DNA of 64,000 nt from Bifidobacterium breve. GTDB taxonomy: Bacteria > Actinomycetota > Thermoleophilia > Solirubrobacterales > Solirubrobacteraceae. The notes beneath the pieces were generated by a model that saw nothing but the letters and a program-made list of their open reading frames with translations, did not search any database and had not been told where the DNA came from. Below are positions 13,634-21,433 of this stretch, one piece after another (position 1 is the first letter of the stretch; each line of letters opens with the position of its first letter). Location: assembly GCA_945878865.1 (NCBI GenBank), contig CAMCUD010000004.1:124001-188000 (forward strand). The letters are read 5' to 3'. The position numbers and the translations under genes were made by a program.

Positions 13634-16519
13634 TCACTGGTTGGCGAGCCGCCGGAGGCCGATCTTCACGGTGCTCGTGCTCGATGCGCCGTCGGCGCCG
13701 GTCGCGGTGAGCGTGAAGATGGCTTGGCCCCCGGTGCCGCGCGTGCCGACGAGCTTGCGGATGATGCGCCGCTGGGCTTCGGTGGTGGCGATCTTCAGGG
13801 TGCGTGTCTGGCCGGCCGCGAGCGTGACGGTGATGGGCTTGAGGGTGACGCGGGTCTTGCCCTTGGCCCTGAGGATCGTGGCGATCTTCAGGGTGCAGGC
13901 GACCTGGCCGCAGCCGACCTTGACGGTGATCCAGCGCTTGTTGAGCAGGATCTGCCGGGACTTGGCGCCGCTGAGCAGCTGCAGCGTGGGCTTGGGCGGC
14001 GCCGACGCGGCGGGCGTCGACGCGCCGGGCACGACGACGGGTTGAGCGACGGCGAACCCGACGGTCGCAGTCGGTCCGGTCACGCCGGCACGGTTGATCG
14101 AGCGCACGCGGAACGTGTGGTCACCGTCGGCCAGCGGGCCGAGCGTCATGGGGCTCGCGCATGCCGCAAACGGCGCGTCGTCGACCGAGCAGGCGAACGT
14201 CGCGTCGATCCCGTCGCTGGTGAACGCCACGACCGGGGACCGCTCGCTGCTCAGGGCCGCGGGCGCGGTCGTGATCGTCGCCGTCGGGACCTTCGCGTCG
14301 ACCTTCGCCGCGGCGCTGGTCTTCGTGATCTCGACGTTGTCTGCCGCATCGGTGCTGCGGTAGCGCAGCCGCTCGCCATCGGTGAGGACGGGCTTCTTCG
14401 CCGGGTCGTACGTCGTGGTCGGGCCGGGGTTGCCGGCCGTGTCGACGATCTCGTACGTCGTGGCCTTCAGGCCGGAGCCGCCCGTGTCAGCCGCCGTCAG
14501 CGTCACCGTGACCGGCCCGGACTGGAACGCCCCGGGGACGTCATCGCTCGTGGTCGGCGCGGTGAGATCGACCTTGATCGTGACGTCCTTTGACGCCGAG
14601 GCAGGAAGACCGTCCTTCGACGAGGTGATCGTCGCGGTGAACGCGCCTTCCTTCGTCGGCGTGCCGGCGATCAGGCCGCCGTCGTCGATCGTCAGCCCGT
14701 CGGGCAGCGCGCCGGCGGTGACCGAGAACCCGCGCAGCGGCGTGCCGGTGAACTGGAAGCTGAACGCCTTGGCGCCGATCCACTCCGGCGGCGTGCCGCC
14801 GATCGTCGCCTTGACCTGCCCGCTGGCGTTCGCGCCCCAGCAGACGATGGAGCCGGCGGTCGTGACGACGCAGGTGTGCGAGCCGCCGGCCGAGATCTGC
14901 AGGGCGCTCGTCGCGCCGCCCGGAACAGTGGTGCGGCCGTCCGCGGCGGAGCCCCAGCACGTCGGCGTGCCGTCGGCCTTGATCGCGCAGCTGTGCACGC
15001 CGCCGGCGGTGATCGCGGTGGTCGCCCCGATGCCGGGATCGGCGGGCGCCTGCTGGTCGGTGTTCAGGCCGAAGCACGTGGCGGTGCCGTCGGCTTTGAG
15101 CGCGCAGGTGTGCAGCCCGCCGACGCTGATGCTCCTCACCGTCCCGATCGCGGGGTCGGGTGGTGCGTTGCCGGCGCCGTTGCTGCCCAGGCACCGGGCC
15201 AGGCCGCTCGTCCTGATCAGGCACGTGTTGAAGCTGCCGGTGGAGACCTGGGTCACCGTCCCGACGCCCGGGTCGGCGGGGGCGCGGCCCTGGCTGTTGT
15301 CGCCCCAGCACCTCGGCGTTCCATCGGTCCTGATCGCGCACGTGTGCAGTCCGTTGGCCGAGATCTGCGTGACCGTGCCGACGTCCGCCGGGATGGCCTT
15401 CTGCTGGTTGGCGTCGGAGCCCCAGCACACCGGCGTGCCGTTCGTCCTGACCGCGCACGAGTGAAAGACGCCCGCGGAGATCTGCGTGACGGTCCCGATG
15501 TCCGCGGGAAGCGTGGACTGTCCGTAGGTGTCGGCGCCCCAGCACGTCGGGGTGCCGTCGACCTTCACGGCGCACGTGTTCGACCCGCCCGCGTCGACCT
15601 GCGGGACCGAGACGGTGCCGATGTCGGCAGGCGGCGTCGCCCTGCCCGACGTGTTGTCGCCCCAGCACGTCGGCGTGCCGTCCGTCCGGATCGCGCACTC
15701 GAAGTCGCCGCCCGTCGTGATCTGGGTGATCGTGCCCAGGTCGGCGGGCGGCGGCCGGTGACCGAAGTTGGTGGTGCCCACGCACGCGGCGGTTCCATCG
15801 GTCGTGACCACGCACGTGAACCTGCGGCTCGTGGAGATCTGCGTGGCGGTGCCCAGGCCGGGAACGGCCGGGGCCTGGCCCCAGTCGTTGGTGCCCCAGC
15901 ACACGGGGGCGCCGTTCGACTTGATGGCGCACGTGCCCGTGTCGCCGGCGACGACCTGGGTCACCGTCCCGACGCCCGGGTCGGCCGGGGCCTGGCCGTT
16001 GCCGTTGTAGCCCCAGCAGGTGGGGGTGCCGTCGACCTTCACCGCGCAGGTGTGAAACAGCCCGGCGGAGATCTGCTTGACCCGGCCGACCCCGGGGTCG
16101 GCGGGCGCCTGGCCGAAGGGGAACTGCGCGCTGCCGCCCCAGCACGTGGGCAGGCCGTTCGTGCGGATCGCGCACGTGTGCTCGTTGCCGGCGCTGATCT
16201 GCGTGACGGTCCCCAGATCGGCGGGCACCGTGGCCTGTCCGGCGTTGTTGCGCCCCCAGCACACGGCGGTGCCGTCGACCTTGATCGCGCAGGTGTGCTC
16301 GCGCCCCGCGCTGATCTGCGTGACCTTGATGCCGACGGGCGGGGTCGCGCGGCCGTCGCCGTTCGAGCCCCAGCAGACCGGGGTGCCGTCGGTCTTGATC
16401 GCGCACGCGTGGGAGTCGCCCGCGGAGATGCGGCCGTCCTGCGGACCGAGCGCGCTCGCCGGCGCAGTGAAGGCCAAGAGCGCGAAGAAGAGTGAGAATG
16501 CGAACGAGGCAGCGCGCAT
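13634..16519 (-). CDS. Secreted protein with 14 RCC1-type repeats and Ig-like domains
   Basis: A 961-residue exported protein. The start at ATG 16519 gives a clean signal peptide (MRAASFAFSLFFALLAF, cleavage after ASA). It is followed by 14 consecutive repeats of about 39 residues with the form VTQISAG-x-HTCAIKxDGTPxCWGxNxxGQ, the RCC1/BNR-type propeller blade. Fourteen blades fit two seven-bladed propellers. Every repeat keeps a C-x9-C pair, so one disulfide per blade is likely outside the cell. C-terminal to these are a putative Ig domain (GTPLRGFSVTAGALPDGLTI), a second beta domain (DLTAPTTSDDV) and two more Ig-like segments. No LPXTG or lipobox is seen, so it is probably released or loosely wall-bound. 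RCC1 propellers bind proteins; the ligand here is unknown. Confidence 0.88.
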   Translation of the reverse strand: MRAASFAFSLFFALLAFTAPASALGPQDGRISAGDSHACAIKTDGTPVCWGSNGDGRATPPVGIKVTQISAGREHTCAIKVDGTAVCWGRNNAGQATVPADLGTVTQISAGNEHTCAIRTNGLPTCWGGSAQFPFGQAPADPGVGRVKQISAGLFHTCAVKVDGTPTCWGYNGNGQAPADPGVGTVTQVVAGDTGTCAIKSNGAPVCWGTNDWGQAPAVPGLGTATQISTSRRFTCVVTTDGTAACVGTTNFGHRPPPADLGTITQITTGGDFECAIRTDGTPTCWGDNTSGRATPPADIGTVSVPQVDAGGSNTCAVKVDGTPTCWGADTYGQSTLPADIGTVTQISAGVFHSCAVRTNGTPVCWGSDANQQKAIPADVGTVTQISANGLHTCAIRTDGTPRCWGDNSQGRAPADPGVGTVTQVSTGSFNTCLIRTSGLARCLGSNGAGNAPPDPAIGTVRSISVGGLHTCALKADGTATCFGLNTDQQAPADPGIGATTAITAGGVHSCAIKADGTPTCWGSAADGRTTVPGGATSALQISAGGSHTCVVTTAGSIVCWGANASGQVKATIGGTPPEWIGAKAFSFQFTGTPLRGFSVTAGALPDGLTIDDGGLIAGTPTKEGAFTATITSSKDGLPASASKDVTIKVDLTAPTTSDDVPGAFQSGPVTVTLTAADTGGSGLKATTYEIVDTAGNPGPTTTYDPAKKPVLTDGERLRYRSTDAADNVEITKTSAAAKVDAKVPTATITTAPAALSSERSPVVAFTSDGIDATFACSVDDAPFAACASPMTLGPLADGDHTFRVRSINRAGVTGPTATVGFAVAQPVVVPGASTPAASAPPKPTLQLLSGAKSRQILLNKRWITVKVGCGQVACTLKIATILRAKGKTRVTLKPITVTLAAGQTRTLKIATTEAQRRIIRKLVGTRGTGGQAIFTLTATGADGASSTSTVKIGLRRLANQ

Positions 16520-16618
16520 ACGGGGTACGACCGGAATTCGGAGCGGCGGACGGTACCCCACCGGGGCGCTGTATACAACCCGCTCTCCGAGGTCGAATCG
16601 CAGTCCCGCGTCTTCGGG

Positions 16619-17374
16619 TCAGGCAGGGTTCGGGATCCGCTCCGGCACCGGCTTGACGTTCGTCGCAAAGAGCCTGATGAGCGCCGCCCCCAACGCGAAT
16701 CCGCCGATGTGGGCGAAGTACGCCACGCCGCCGCCCCCGCCCTCCGGGCCGGTGAGCTCAAGCGACCCCAGCAGGATCTGCTGGCCGAACCACAATCCGA
16801 GCATGATGAACGCGGGGAGTTCGATGACGGTGAAGATGATCACGATGAAGATCAGCGTCACGACGCGCGCCCGGGGATAGAGCACCGCGTACGCCCCGAG
16901 CACGCCCGCCACGGCGCCGGACGCACCGATCATCGGCGCCGGGTCGTTCGGGTCCATCGCGACCTGGGCCGCGATCGCGGCGAACCCGCCGAGCAGGTAG
17001 AAGACGATGAACTTCAGACGGCCCATGCTGTCCTCGACGTTGTTGCCGAAGATCCACAGGAACAGCATGTTCCCGGCGAGATGCAGGACGCTGCCGTGCA
17101 TGAACATCGACGAGAACGGCGTCACCCAGGTGGGCGGCTCGCCGCTGGAGGGCTGCGCGCCGCACGCCAGCTGACTGCCCGCGAGGCGGCAGTGGTCGCC
17201 GTAGTTCCACAGCTCGTACGGGATCACGCCCCAGTTGACGACGAGCCCGTCCGGCGGCGCGCTGAACACGCCGCCGCGCTGCAGCACGAAGTACACGAGC
17301 ACGTTGATGACGATCAGCGCGATCGTGACGATCGCGGTGCGGTCCGTCGGGATGTTGTCCTTGAGCGGGATCAC
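16619..17374 (-). CDS. Rhomboid family intramembrane serine protease
   Basis: A 251-residue protein with six or seven TM segments. The catalytic dyad is S152 in GASGAVAG and H222 in AHIGGF, and the upstream LHLAGNMLFLWIFG segment supplies the oxyanion asparagine. Rhomboids cleave single-pass membrane proteins within the membrane; the substrate is unknown. GTG at 17374 (VIPLKDNIPT) is chosen because family members begin with this IPL+DNIPT block. An ATG at 17401 in frame would add nine residues, and its CATG would coincide with the start of the divergent gene. It lies head-to-head with the small gene starting at 17400. Confidence 0.9.
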   Translation of the reverse strand: MIPLKDNIPTDRTAIVTIALIVINVLVYFVLQRGGVFSAPPDGLVVNWGVIPYELWNYGDHCRLAGSQLACGAQPSSGEPPTWVTPFSSMFMHGSVLHLAGNMLFLWIFGNNVEDSMGRLKFIVFYLLGGFAAIAAQVAMDPNDPAPMIGASGAVAGVLGAYAVLYPRARVVTLIFIVIIFTVIELPAFIMLGLWFGQQILLGSLELTGPEGGGGGVAYFAHIGGFALGAALIRLFATNVKPVPERIPNPA

Positions 17375-17399
17375 GTTTCGCGCGAGGCTACCCGGCGCC

Positions 17400-17618
17400 A
17401 TGCCCCCTGTCGTCGACGAGTTCCTCGAAGCGATGCGCGCCGATGACCGCGAGCGCGCGAAGCTCCTGCTGCACCCCTACCTGCACTGGGGCCGGCACGA
17501 CGGGACGACGCTGCGCGGTCGGCGCAAGGTCCTCGCCATGCTGCAGGAGATGGGGGTGCCGGAGCGCCCGGCGTCCGTCGAGCTGCGCGACGGGCAGATC
17601 TACCGCTGGATCCCCTAG
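17400..17618 (+). CDS. Small NTF2/SnoaL-like protein
   Basis: A 72-residue protein (MPPVVDEFLEAMRADDRERA...) with the helix-strand layout of the start of an NTF2-like domain: a helix with FLEAMRADD, then LLLHPYLHWGRHDGTTLRGRRKVLAML, as in the SnoaL-like proteins. It is only about half the normal domain length, so it is either a minimal family member or a truncated one. It is divergent from the rhomboid gene and ends in a 4-base overlap with the convergent lipA gene. Confidence 0.6.
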   Translation: MPPVVDEFLEAMRADDRERAKLLLHPYLHWGRHDGTTLRGRRKVLAMLQEMGVPERPASVELRDGQIYRWIP

Positions 17619-18607
17619 GCGGTTGCGGCGACCGGGCCGACGCCCGGCTGGTCCTGCTTGACGTGCTCGTCGGCGTGGTAGCTCGAGCGCACGAGCGGCC
17701 CGGCGGCGATGTGGTCGAACCCCATCTCGTACCCCGCGCGCTCGATCTCGGCGAACTCGTCGGGGTGCCAGTAGCGGACGACCGGCAGGTGCTCGCGGGT
17801 CGGTCGCAGGTACTGCCCGATGGTGATGATCTGCACGTCGTGCTCGCGCAGGTCGTGCAGCGCGTCGAGCAGCTCGTCCATCGTCTCGCCGAGGCCGACC
17901 ATGAGGCCGGACTTCGTGTTGACGGCGTCGCCGCCCATCGCCTTGGCGTTGCGCAGCACCCGCAGGGAGCGCTGCCACGTCGAGCCGCGCCGCGCGACGG
18001 GGTACAGCCGCGGGACGACCTCGACGTTGTGGTTGAAGACGTCGGGCCGCTCGGCTATGACGGTCGCCAGCGGCATCTCGTGCCCCTGGAAGTCGGGGGT
18101 CAGGCACTCGACCTTGCAGTTCGGCGCCTGCGCGCGGATCTGCCGGATCGTCGCTGCCCAGATCCGGGCGCCCTTGTCCGGGAGGTCGTCGCGGTCGACG
18201 CTCGTCACGACCGCGTGGCGCAGGCCCATCCGCGCCACCGACCGCGCGACGCGTGCGGGCTCCAGCGGGTCGTTCCACGTCGGCTTGCCCGTCTTGACGT
18301 GGCAGAACCCGCAGCGGCGGGTGCACGTGTCGCCGAGGATCATGAACGTCGCGGTGCCGCGCTCCCAGCAGTCCCCGATGTTCGGGCACGCCGCCTCCTT
18401 GCAGACGGTGTGCAGCTCCTCGCCGTCGATGAGCTTGCCGAGCTCGCGGTACTTCGCGCCGCCGGGCGCGGGGACCTTGAACCAGCTGGGCTTGCGCGCG
18501 TTGAACGGCAGGACGTCGGCGCCGATGACCTTCAGCACGTCCATGCCGCCCGGGTTGGAGCGGCGGCGGGTCTGGAGCTTGCGGAGGGGCTCGGACTCGG
18601 TCGGCAT
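17615..18607 (-). CDS. lipA: Lipoyl synthase
   Basis: A 330-residue radical-SAM enzyme that inserts two sulfur atoms into octanoyl groups on lipoyl domains. Both iron-sulfur clusters are visible: the auxiliary cluster C69-x4-C74-x5-C80 (VCKEAACPNIGDC) and the radical-SAM motif C95-x3-C99-x2-C102 (CTRRCGFC). The C-terminal RSSYHA with its conserved serine, the auxiliary-cluster ligand, is also present. ATG at 18607 is preferred, 10 bases after a TAGTCT -10 box; an in-frame ATG at 18616 is too close to that box. lipB lies 1.4 kb upstream on the same strand, separated by two unrelated genes. Substrates include the E2 protein encoded at 22.8-24.1 kb. Confidence 0.96.
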   Translation of the reverse strand: MPTESEPLRKLQTRRRSNPGGMDVLKVIGADVLPFNARKPSWFKVPAPGGAKYRELGKLIDGEELHTVCKEAACPNIGDCWERGTATFMILGDTCTRRCGFCHVKTGKPTWNDPLEPARVARSVARMGLRHAVVTSVDRDDLPDKGARIWAATIRQIRAQAPNCKVECLTPDFQGHEMPLATVIAERPDVFNHNVEVVPRLYPVARRGSTWQRSLRVLRNAKAMGGDAVNTKSGLMVGLGETMDELLDALHDLREHDVQIITIGQYLRPTREHLPVVRYWHPDEFAEIERAGYEMGFDHIAAGPLVRSSYHADEHVKQDQPGVGPVAATA

Positions 18608-18664
18608 CGCCCTCATCAGACTACCCGCCGCCGACGGGGCGTCGGAGGCCGGGCGCGCTGGGGT

Positions 18665-19204
18665 TCACGTTCGGTCGTTCGCGCTGCCGACCACGACGCC
18701 GAACTCCGTGAGCATCTCCGTCACTGCTTCGCGGCTTCGCGACGCGCTGAGCTCCTTGCGCACCGCCTGCAGCTCGGCTTCAAGAGCTGCCTCCTTGGCC
18801 TTCAACGCGATCACCTGCGCCTCCGCGGCGTCCCTGGCGTCGGTCGCGGTGGTGAGGTCGTGCTGGGCATCCGACGCCGCCGTCCGCGACTCCGCATCCT
18901 TCAGGACGATCGTCGCGAGGGCGTGGAAGCGGCCACGCGACACCGAGCCGCGGGTGTAGATGTCGACGGCGAAGGCCGCGTAGACCCCGAGCACCACCGC
19001 GGCGACGATGATGGCCGCGGCGATGACCGTCGTCGGATCCTTCAGGCTGAGGTCGGTGCTCGCACCGAAGATGCCGGTGACGACGGCGGTGATCACCGCG
19101 ACGATCGGCGCGCCGAACTTCGCGATGTTCGTCGTGCTTGCGGTGATGGGCTCGCGCTGCTCCTTCAGCGCGTCTTGCGCCAGCTCGTTCCAGGACTCGG
19201 GCAT
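18665..19204 (-). CDS. Membrane protein with C-terminal coiled coil
   Basis: A 179-residue protein starting at ATG 19204, with GGGAGG 5 bases before it. Two TM segments (about residues 30-50 and 62-84) are followed by a long heptad-like helix with repeated Ala/Glu/Lys (SDAQHDLTTATDARDAAEAQ and KAKEAALEAELQAVRKEL). No enzymatic motif is seen. The coiled coil probably faces the cytoplasm and may drive oligomerisation. The gene lies between lipA and padR on the same strand. The region before its start contains a strong nested inverted repeat (19280-19350). Confidence 0.6.
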   Translation of the reverse strand: MPESWNELAQDALKEQREPITASTTNIAKFGAPIVAVITAVVTGIFGASTDLSLKDPTTVIAAAIIVAAVVLGVYAAFAVDIYTRGSVSRGRFHALATIVLKDAESRTAASDAQHDLTTATDARDAAEAQVIALKAKEAALEAELQAVRKELSASRSREAVTEMLTEFGVVVGSANDRT

Positions 19205-19279
19205 GCTCGCCTCCCAAGGTTGCGGACCGAGAGCGTCCCGCGGGCCAGGGCCGGCGTCATCCGTAGTTCCGTGCACAGG

Positions 19280-19350
19280 CCCCGCGCCCTTGTCCGGACC
19301 TGCGTCCAGTGATCAGTTGGACCTGATCGCTGTGGATCAAGGGCGCGGGG
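19280..19350. other. 71-nt nested inverted repeat, terminator or structured leader
   Basis: Outer arms CCCCGCGCCCTTG (19280-19292) and CAAGGGCGCGGGG (19338-19350) are perfectly complementary over 13 bases. Inside, CAGTGATCAG (19307-19316) and CTGATCGCTG (19323-19332) form a second stem with one mismatch and a 6-base loop. Read on the minus strand, the element begins 8 bases after the padR stop codon and ends 75 bases before the ATG of the coiled-coil membrane protein. It could end padR transcription or be a structured 5' leader. No T-run follows. Confidence 0.55.
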
Positions 19351-19358
19351 GTGGGGAG

Positions 19359-19949
19359 CTAGTCCTGCGCGAGGAGCCCGAACAGCTGCTTGCGCGCGCC
19401 GTCCAGGATCTCCGTCGCCTGCTTGATCTGCTCAGGCGTCCCCGCCTGGCCGACCTGCATGACCGCCATGCCGAGCTGGCGCGCGGCCTGCATGAGCGAC
19501 AGCGCGTCCTCGTTGACCTCGCCGCGGACGGTGTCCCACGGCGCGGTCTCGCCCGAGCGCTCCTCGGCGGCCTTCACGCCGTCCTCGGTGAGCTCGAACG
19601 TCTTCTTGCCGTCGCGCTCGGCCGAGCGGACGAGGCCCTCGTCCTCGAGGAGGGAGAGGGCGGGGTAGATCGAGCCGGCGCTCGGCGTCCAGACGCCGTT
19701 GCTGCGCTCTTCGATCGCCTGCATCAGCGCGTAGCCGGTCCGCGGCTCCTCGGCGAGGAGGCGCAGGATGGCGGCGCGGACGTCGCCGCGGCGGGCACGG
19801 GGCCCACGGCGGCCGCGCGGGCCGCCGGGGCCGAACGGCGGGCCGAAGCCGGGGCCGAACGGGTGGCGTCCGCGGTGCATCTTGTGCGCCGTCCACGGGC
19901 CGGGTTCGGCTTCGTGCATGGCGCGGTGGTGGTGGTGACAACGAGACAT
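19359..19949 (-). CDS. PadR family transcriptional regulator
   Basis: A 196-residue regulator. The PadR winged-helix domain covers residues 52-130, with RAAILRLLAEEPRTGYALM, the SIYPALSLLEDEGLV recognition segment and ELTEDG. A C-terminal helical region provides dimerisation. The N-terminal 50 residues are unusual: a CHHHH cluster followed by Gly/Pro/His/Arg-rich sequence (RGRHPFGPGFGPPFGPGG). Such His-rich leaders could bind metal or be disordered. ATG at 19949 is fixed by the GGAGG site 7 bases upstream. An AT-rich inverted repeat in its promoter region suggests autoregulation. The target genes are unknown; no obvious drug efflux gene is adjacent. Confidence 0.88.
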   Translation of the reverse strand: MSRCHHHHRAMHEAEPGPWTAHKMHRGRHPFGPGFGPPFGPGGPRGRRGPRARRGDVRAAILRLLAEEPRTGYALMQAIEERSNGVWTPSAGSIYPALSLLEDEGLVRSAERDGKKTFELTEDGVKAAEERSGETAPWDTVRGEVNEDALSLMQAARQLGMAVMQVGQAGTPEQIKQATEILDGARKQLFGLLAQD

Positions 19950-19987
19950 AAATGTCCTCCGAAATAGGTTTCGCTGTAGTGCGATGC

Positions 19988-20014
19988 ATATCGTTATATC
20001 GCATACAACGATAT
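19988..20014. promoter_or_regulatory. Candidate PadR operator
   Basis: ATATCGTT (19988-19995) and AACGATAT (20007-20014) are a perfect 8-bp inverted repeat with an 11-base spacer. The wider region also holds two copies of TATATCG. It is conspicuously AT-rich against its surroundings and sits 39 bases upstream of the padR start codon. AT-rich palindromes of this kind are usual PadR binding sites, so autoregulation is the simplest reading. Confidence 0.6.
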
Positions 20015-20049
20015 ATCGAAACATGTTGGCACGTGAACGCTCGGCGACG

Positions 20050-20763
20050 TCAGATCACGACGGACGGCGCGGAGAGCGACTCCAGCCGCGGCCGGCTCAC
20101 CAGCCGCTGGCGCAGGCCGAACGCCTCGGCGACCGCATGGGCGGTCCGCCGCGCCATGCAATCGAGTGGGTTGGCGCCGCAGTCCGCCCCGAGCTCCGCC
20201 GCCACCGACGTCATCCGCACGTCCATCCCGCACGGGCGGATCCATGTGAACGGATCAAGGTCGTTGACGACGTTTAAGGCGAACCCGTGCATCGCGTAGC
20301 CCCGCGACAGGTGCAGGCCGATCGACGCGATCTTGCGGTCCTCGACCCACACGCCGGTGAGGTTCTCCCGCCCGACGCTCTCGCGCCGGCGGGCGTCGAC
20401 GCCCTGCGCGGCGAGCGCGGCGATCAGCGCGTCCTCGAGCGTGTGGACGAACTCGTGCACCTGCTGCACGCGCATGATCGTGTAGCCGGTGAGCATGCCC
20501 GGGCCGTGGTAGGTGACGTGCCCGCCGCGGTCGACGTCGACGATGTCGATGCCTCGCTCGGCGTACCAGTCCGCGCCGAGCGGCAGCTCACCCTCCTCCG
20601 TGCGGCGGCCGCGCGTATAGACGGGCGGATGCTCGAGGAGGAGCAGCGTGTCGGGGATCCGGCCCGCCGCGCGCGCTTCGCGCAGGCGGGTCTGCAGCTC
20701 CAGCGCCTCGCGATAGTCGACGACGCCGGGCCGGCACACCCACAGCTCCGGGCGCGTACCCAT
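20050..20763 (-). CDS. lipB: Lipoyl(octanoyl) transferase
   Basis: A 237-residue enzyme that moves octanoyl groups from acyl carrier protein to lipoyl domains, the step before LipA. The signature RGGHVTYHGPGM is at residues 79-90. The catalytic pair is K144 (KIASIGLHL) and C178 (RPCGMD). ATG at 20763 lies 7 bases after a TACCCT box with no ribosome binding site, indicating leaderless expression. The gene is divergent from a membrane protein gene starting at 20800, and their promoters overlap. No lplA or lipM/lipL gene is visible, so LipB is the octanoylation route supported here. Confidence 0.95.
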   Translation of the reverse strand: MGTRPELWVCRPGVVDYREALELQTRLREARAAGRIPDTLLLLEHPPVYTRGRRTEEGELPLGADWYAERGIDIVDVDRGGHVTYHGPGMLTGYTIMRVQQVHEFVHTLEDALIAALAAQGVDARRRESVGRENLTGVWVEDRKIASIGLHLSRGYAMHGFALNVVNDLDPFTWIRPCGMDVRMTSVAAELGADCGANPLDCMARRTAHAVAEAFGLRQRLVSRPRLESLSAPSVVI

Positions 20764-20770
20764 GCCTCTG

Positions 20771-20793
20771 AGGGTACCCCGCCTCCGTACCCT
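20771..20793. promoter_or_regulatory. Overlapping divergent -10 boxes of lipB and the 20800 gene
   Basis: On the minus strand TACCCT (plus-strand AGGGTA at 20771-20776) ends 7 bases before the lipB start. On the plus strand TACCCT at 20788-20793 ends 6 bases before the ATG at 20800. Only 11 bases separate the boxes, so each promoter's -35 region would fall on the other gene's -10 or start region, and polymerase binding should be mutually exclusive. Confidence 0.5.
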
Positions 20794-20799
20794 GAAGTC

Positions 20800-21408
20800 A
20801 TGGCCGTGCAGCTCCCCGATTCGATGCGCCGGCTGCGCTGGCGGCTGCGCGGCGCGTGGCTCGGGCCGGCGTTCGTCGGGCTCACGCTGTTCGACACCGT
20901 CCTGATCCGCATCCTGCCCCTCGCCGGGGAAGGCAAGACGGCGTGGTTCTCGGCGTTCCTGCTCTCGGCGACGATCAACCTCATCGTGGTCGCGGCGCTC
21001 GGGCAGATCCTCGGGTGGCTGCTGCGACGGCGCCGGCCGGACCTGCCGAAGGTCGTCGCCGACAACTACGCGGGCACGGCTCTGCTCTTCGGCGTCACGC
21101 TGGCGTTCCTCGGGTTCGGGCTGCTGCACCGCCCCGACGTCAACCATGAGCTCGACGCCGAGCGGACCGCGATGGCCACAGGCCGCGACTACCTCGCCCG
21201 CAACGCGCCCGGCGCCTACCACCAGGGTGTCGCGCGCAGTGACATCTACCGGATCGACCGGGACCTCTATCGCGTCTGCGCACCCGGCGCCGACGGCCGC
21301 CGCGCGTGGTGCGTCATCGTCTCGACCGACACCGAACCGCCCGGCGTCAAGGAGGACGTCAGCCGCGAGCCCAACGCCTCGCTCGACGGCGTGACCGGCC
21401 TGCGCTGA
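20800..21408 (+). CDS. Membrane protein with C-terminal extracytoplasmic domain, unknown
   Basis: A 202-residue protein with an N-terminal basic segment (RRLRWRLRGAW), three TM segments (about residues 20-40, 47-70 and 90-108) and a soluble C-terminal domain of about 90 residues holding two cysteines 11 residues apart (VCAPGADGRRAWC). The cysteines may form a disulfide if the domain is outside the cell. No family is recognised. It is divergent from lipB and is followed 25 bases later by a GAP-family gene that has its own -10 box. Confidence 0.6.
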   Translation: MAVQLPDSMRRLRWRLRGAWLGPAFVGLTLFDTVLIRILPLAGEGKTAWFSAFLLSATINLIVVAALGQILGWLLRRRRPDLPKVVADNYAGTALLFGVTLAFLGFGLLHRPDVNHELDAERTAMATGRDYLARNAPGAYHQGVARSDIYRIDRDLYRVCAPGADGRRAWCVIVSTDTEPPGVKEDVSREPNASLDGVTGLR

Positions 21409-21433
21409 CCGGCGCCCTCGCTACCTTCGCGCC

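Noticed and set aside
14541-16406. Long minus- and plus-strand frames over the RCC1-repeat gene
   Set aside because: They repeat with the 39-codon period of the true gene but in other frames, giving Arg/His/Pro-rich sequence with no RCC1 pattern.
17375-17401. ATG at 17401 as the rhomboid start, giving start codons that share CATG with the divergent gene
   Set aside because: The family starts at the IPL+DNIPT block, which matches GTG 17374; the nine extra residues have no support. The shared CATG is probably coincidence.
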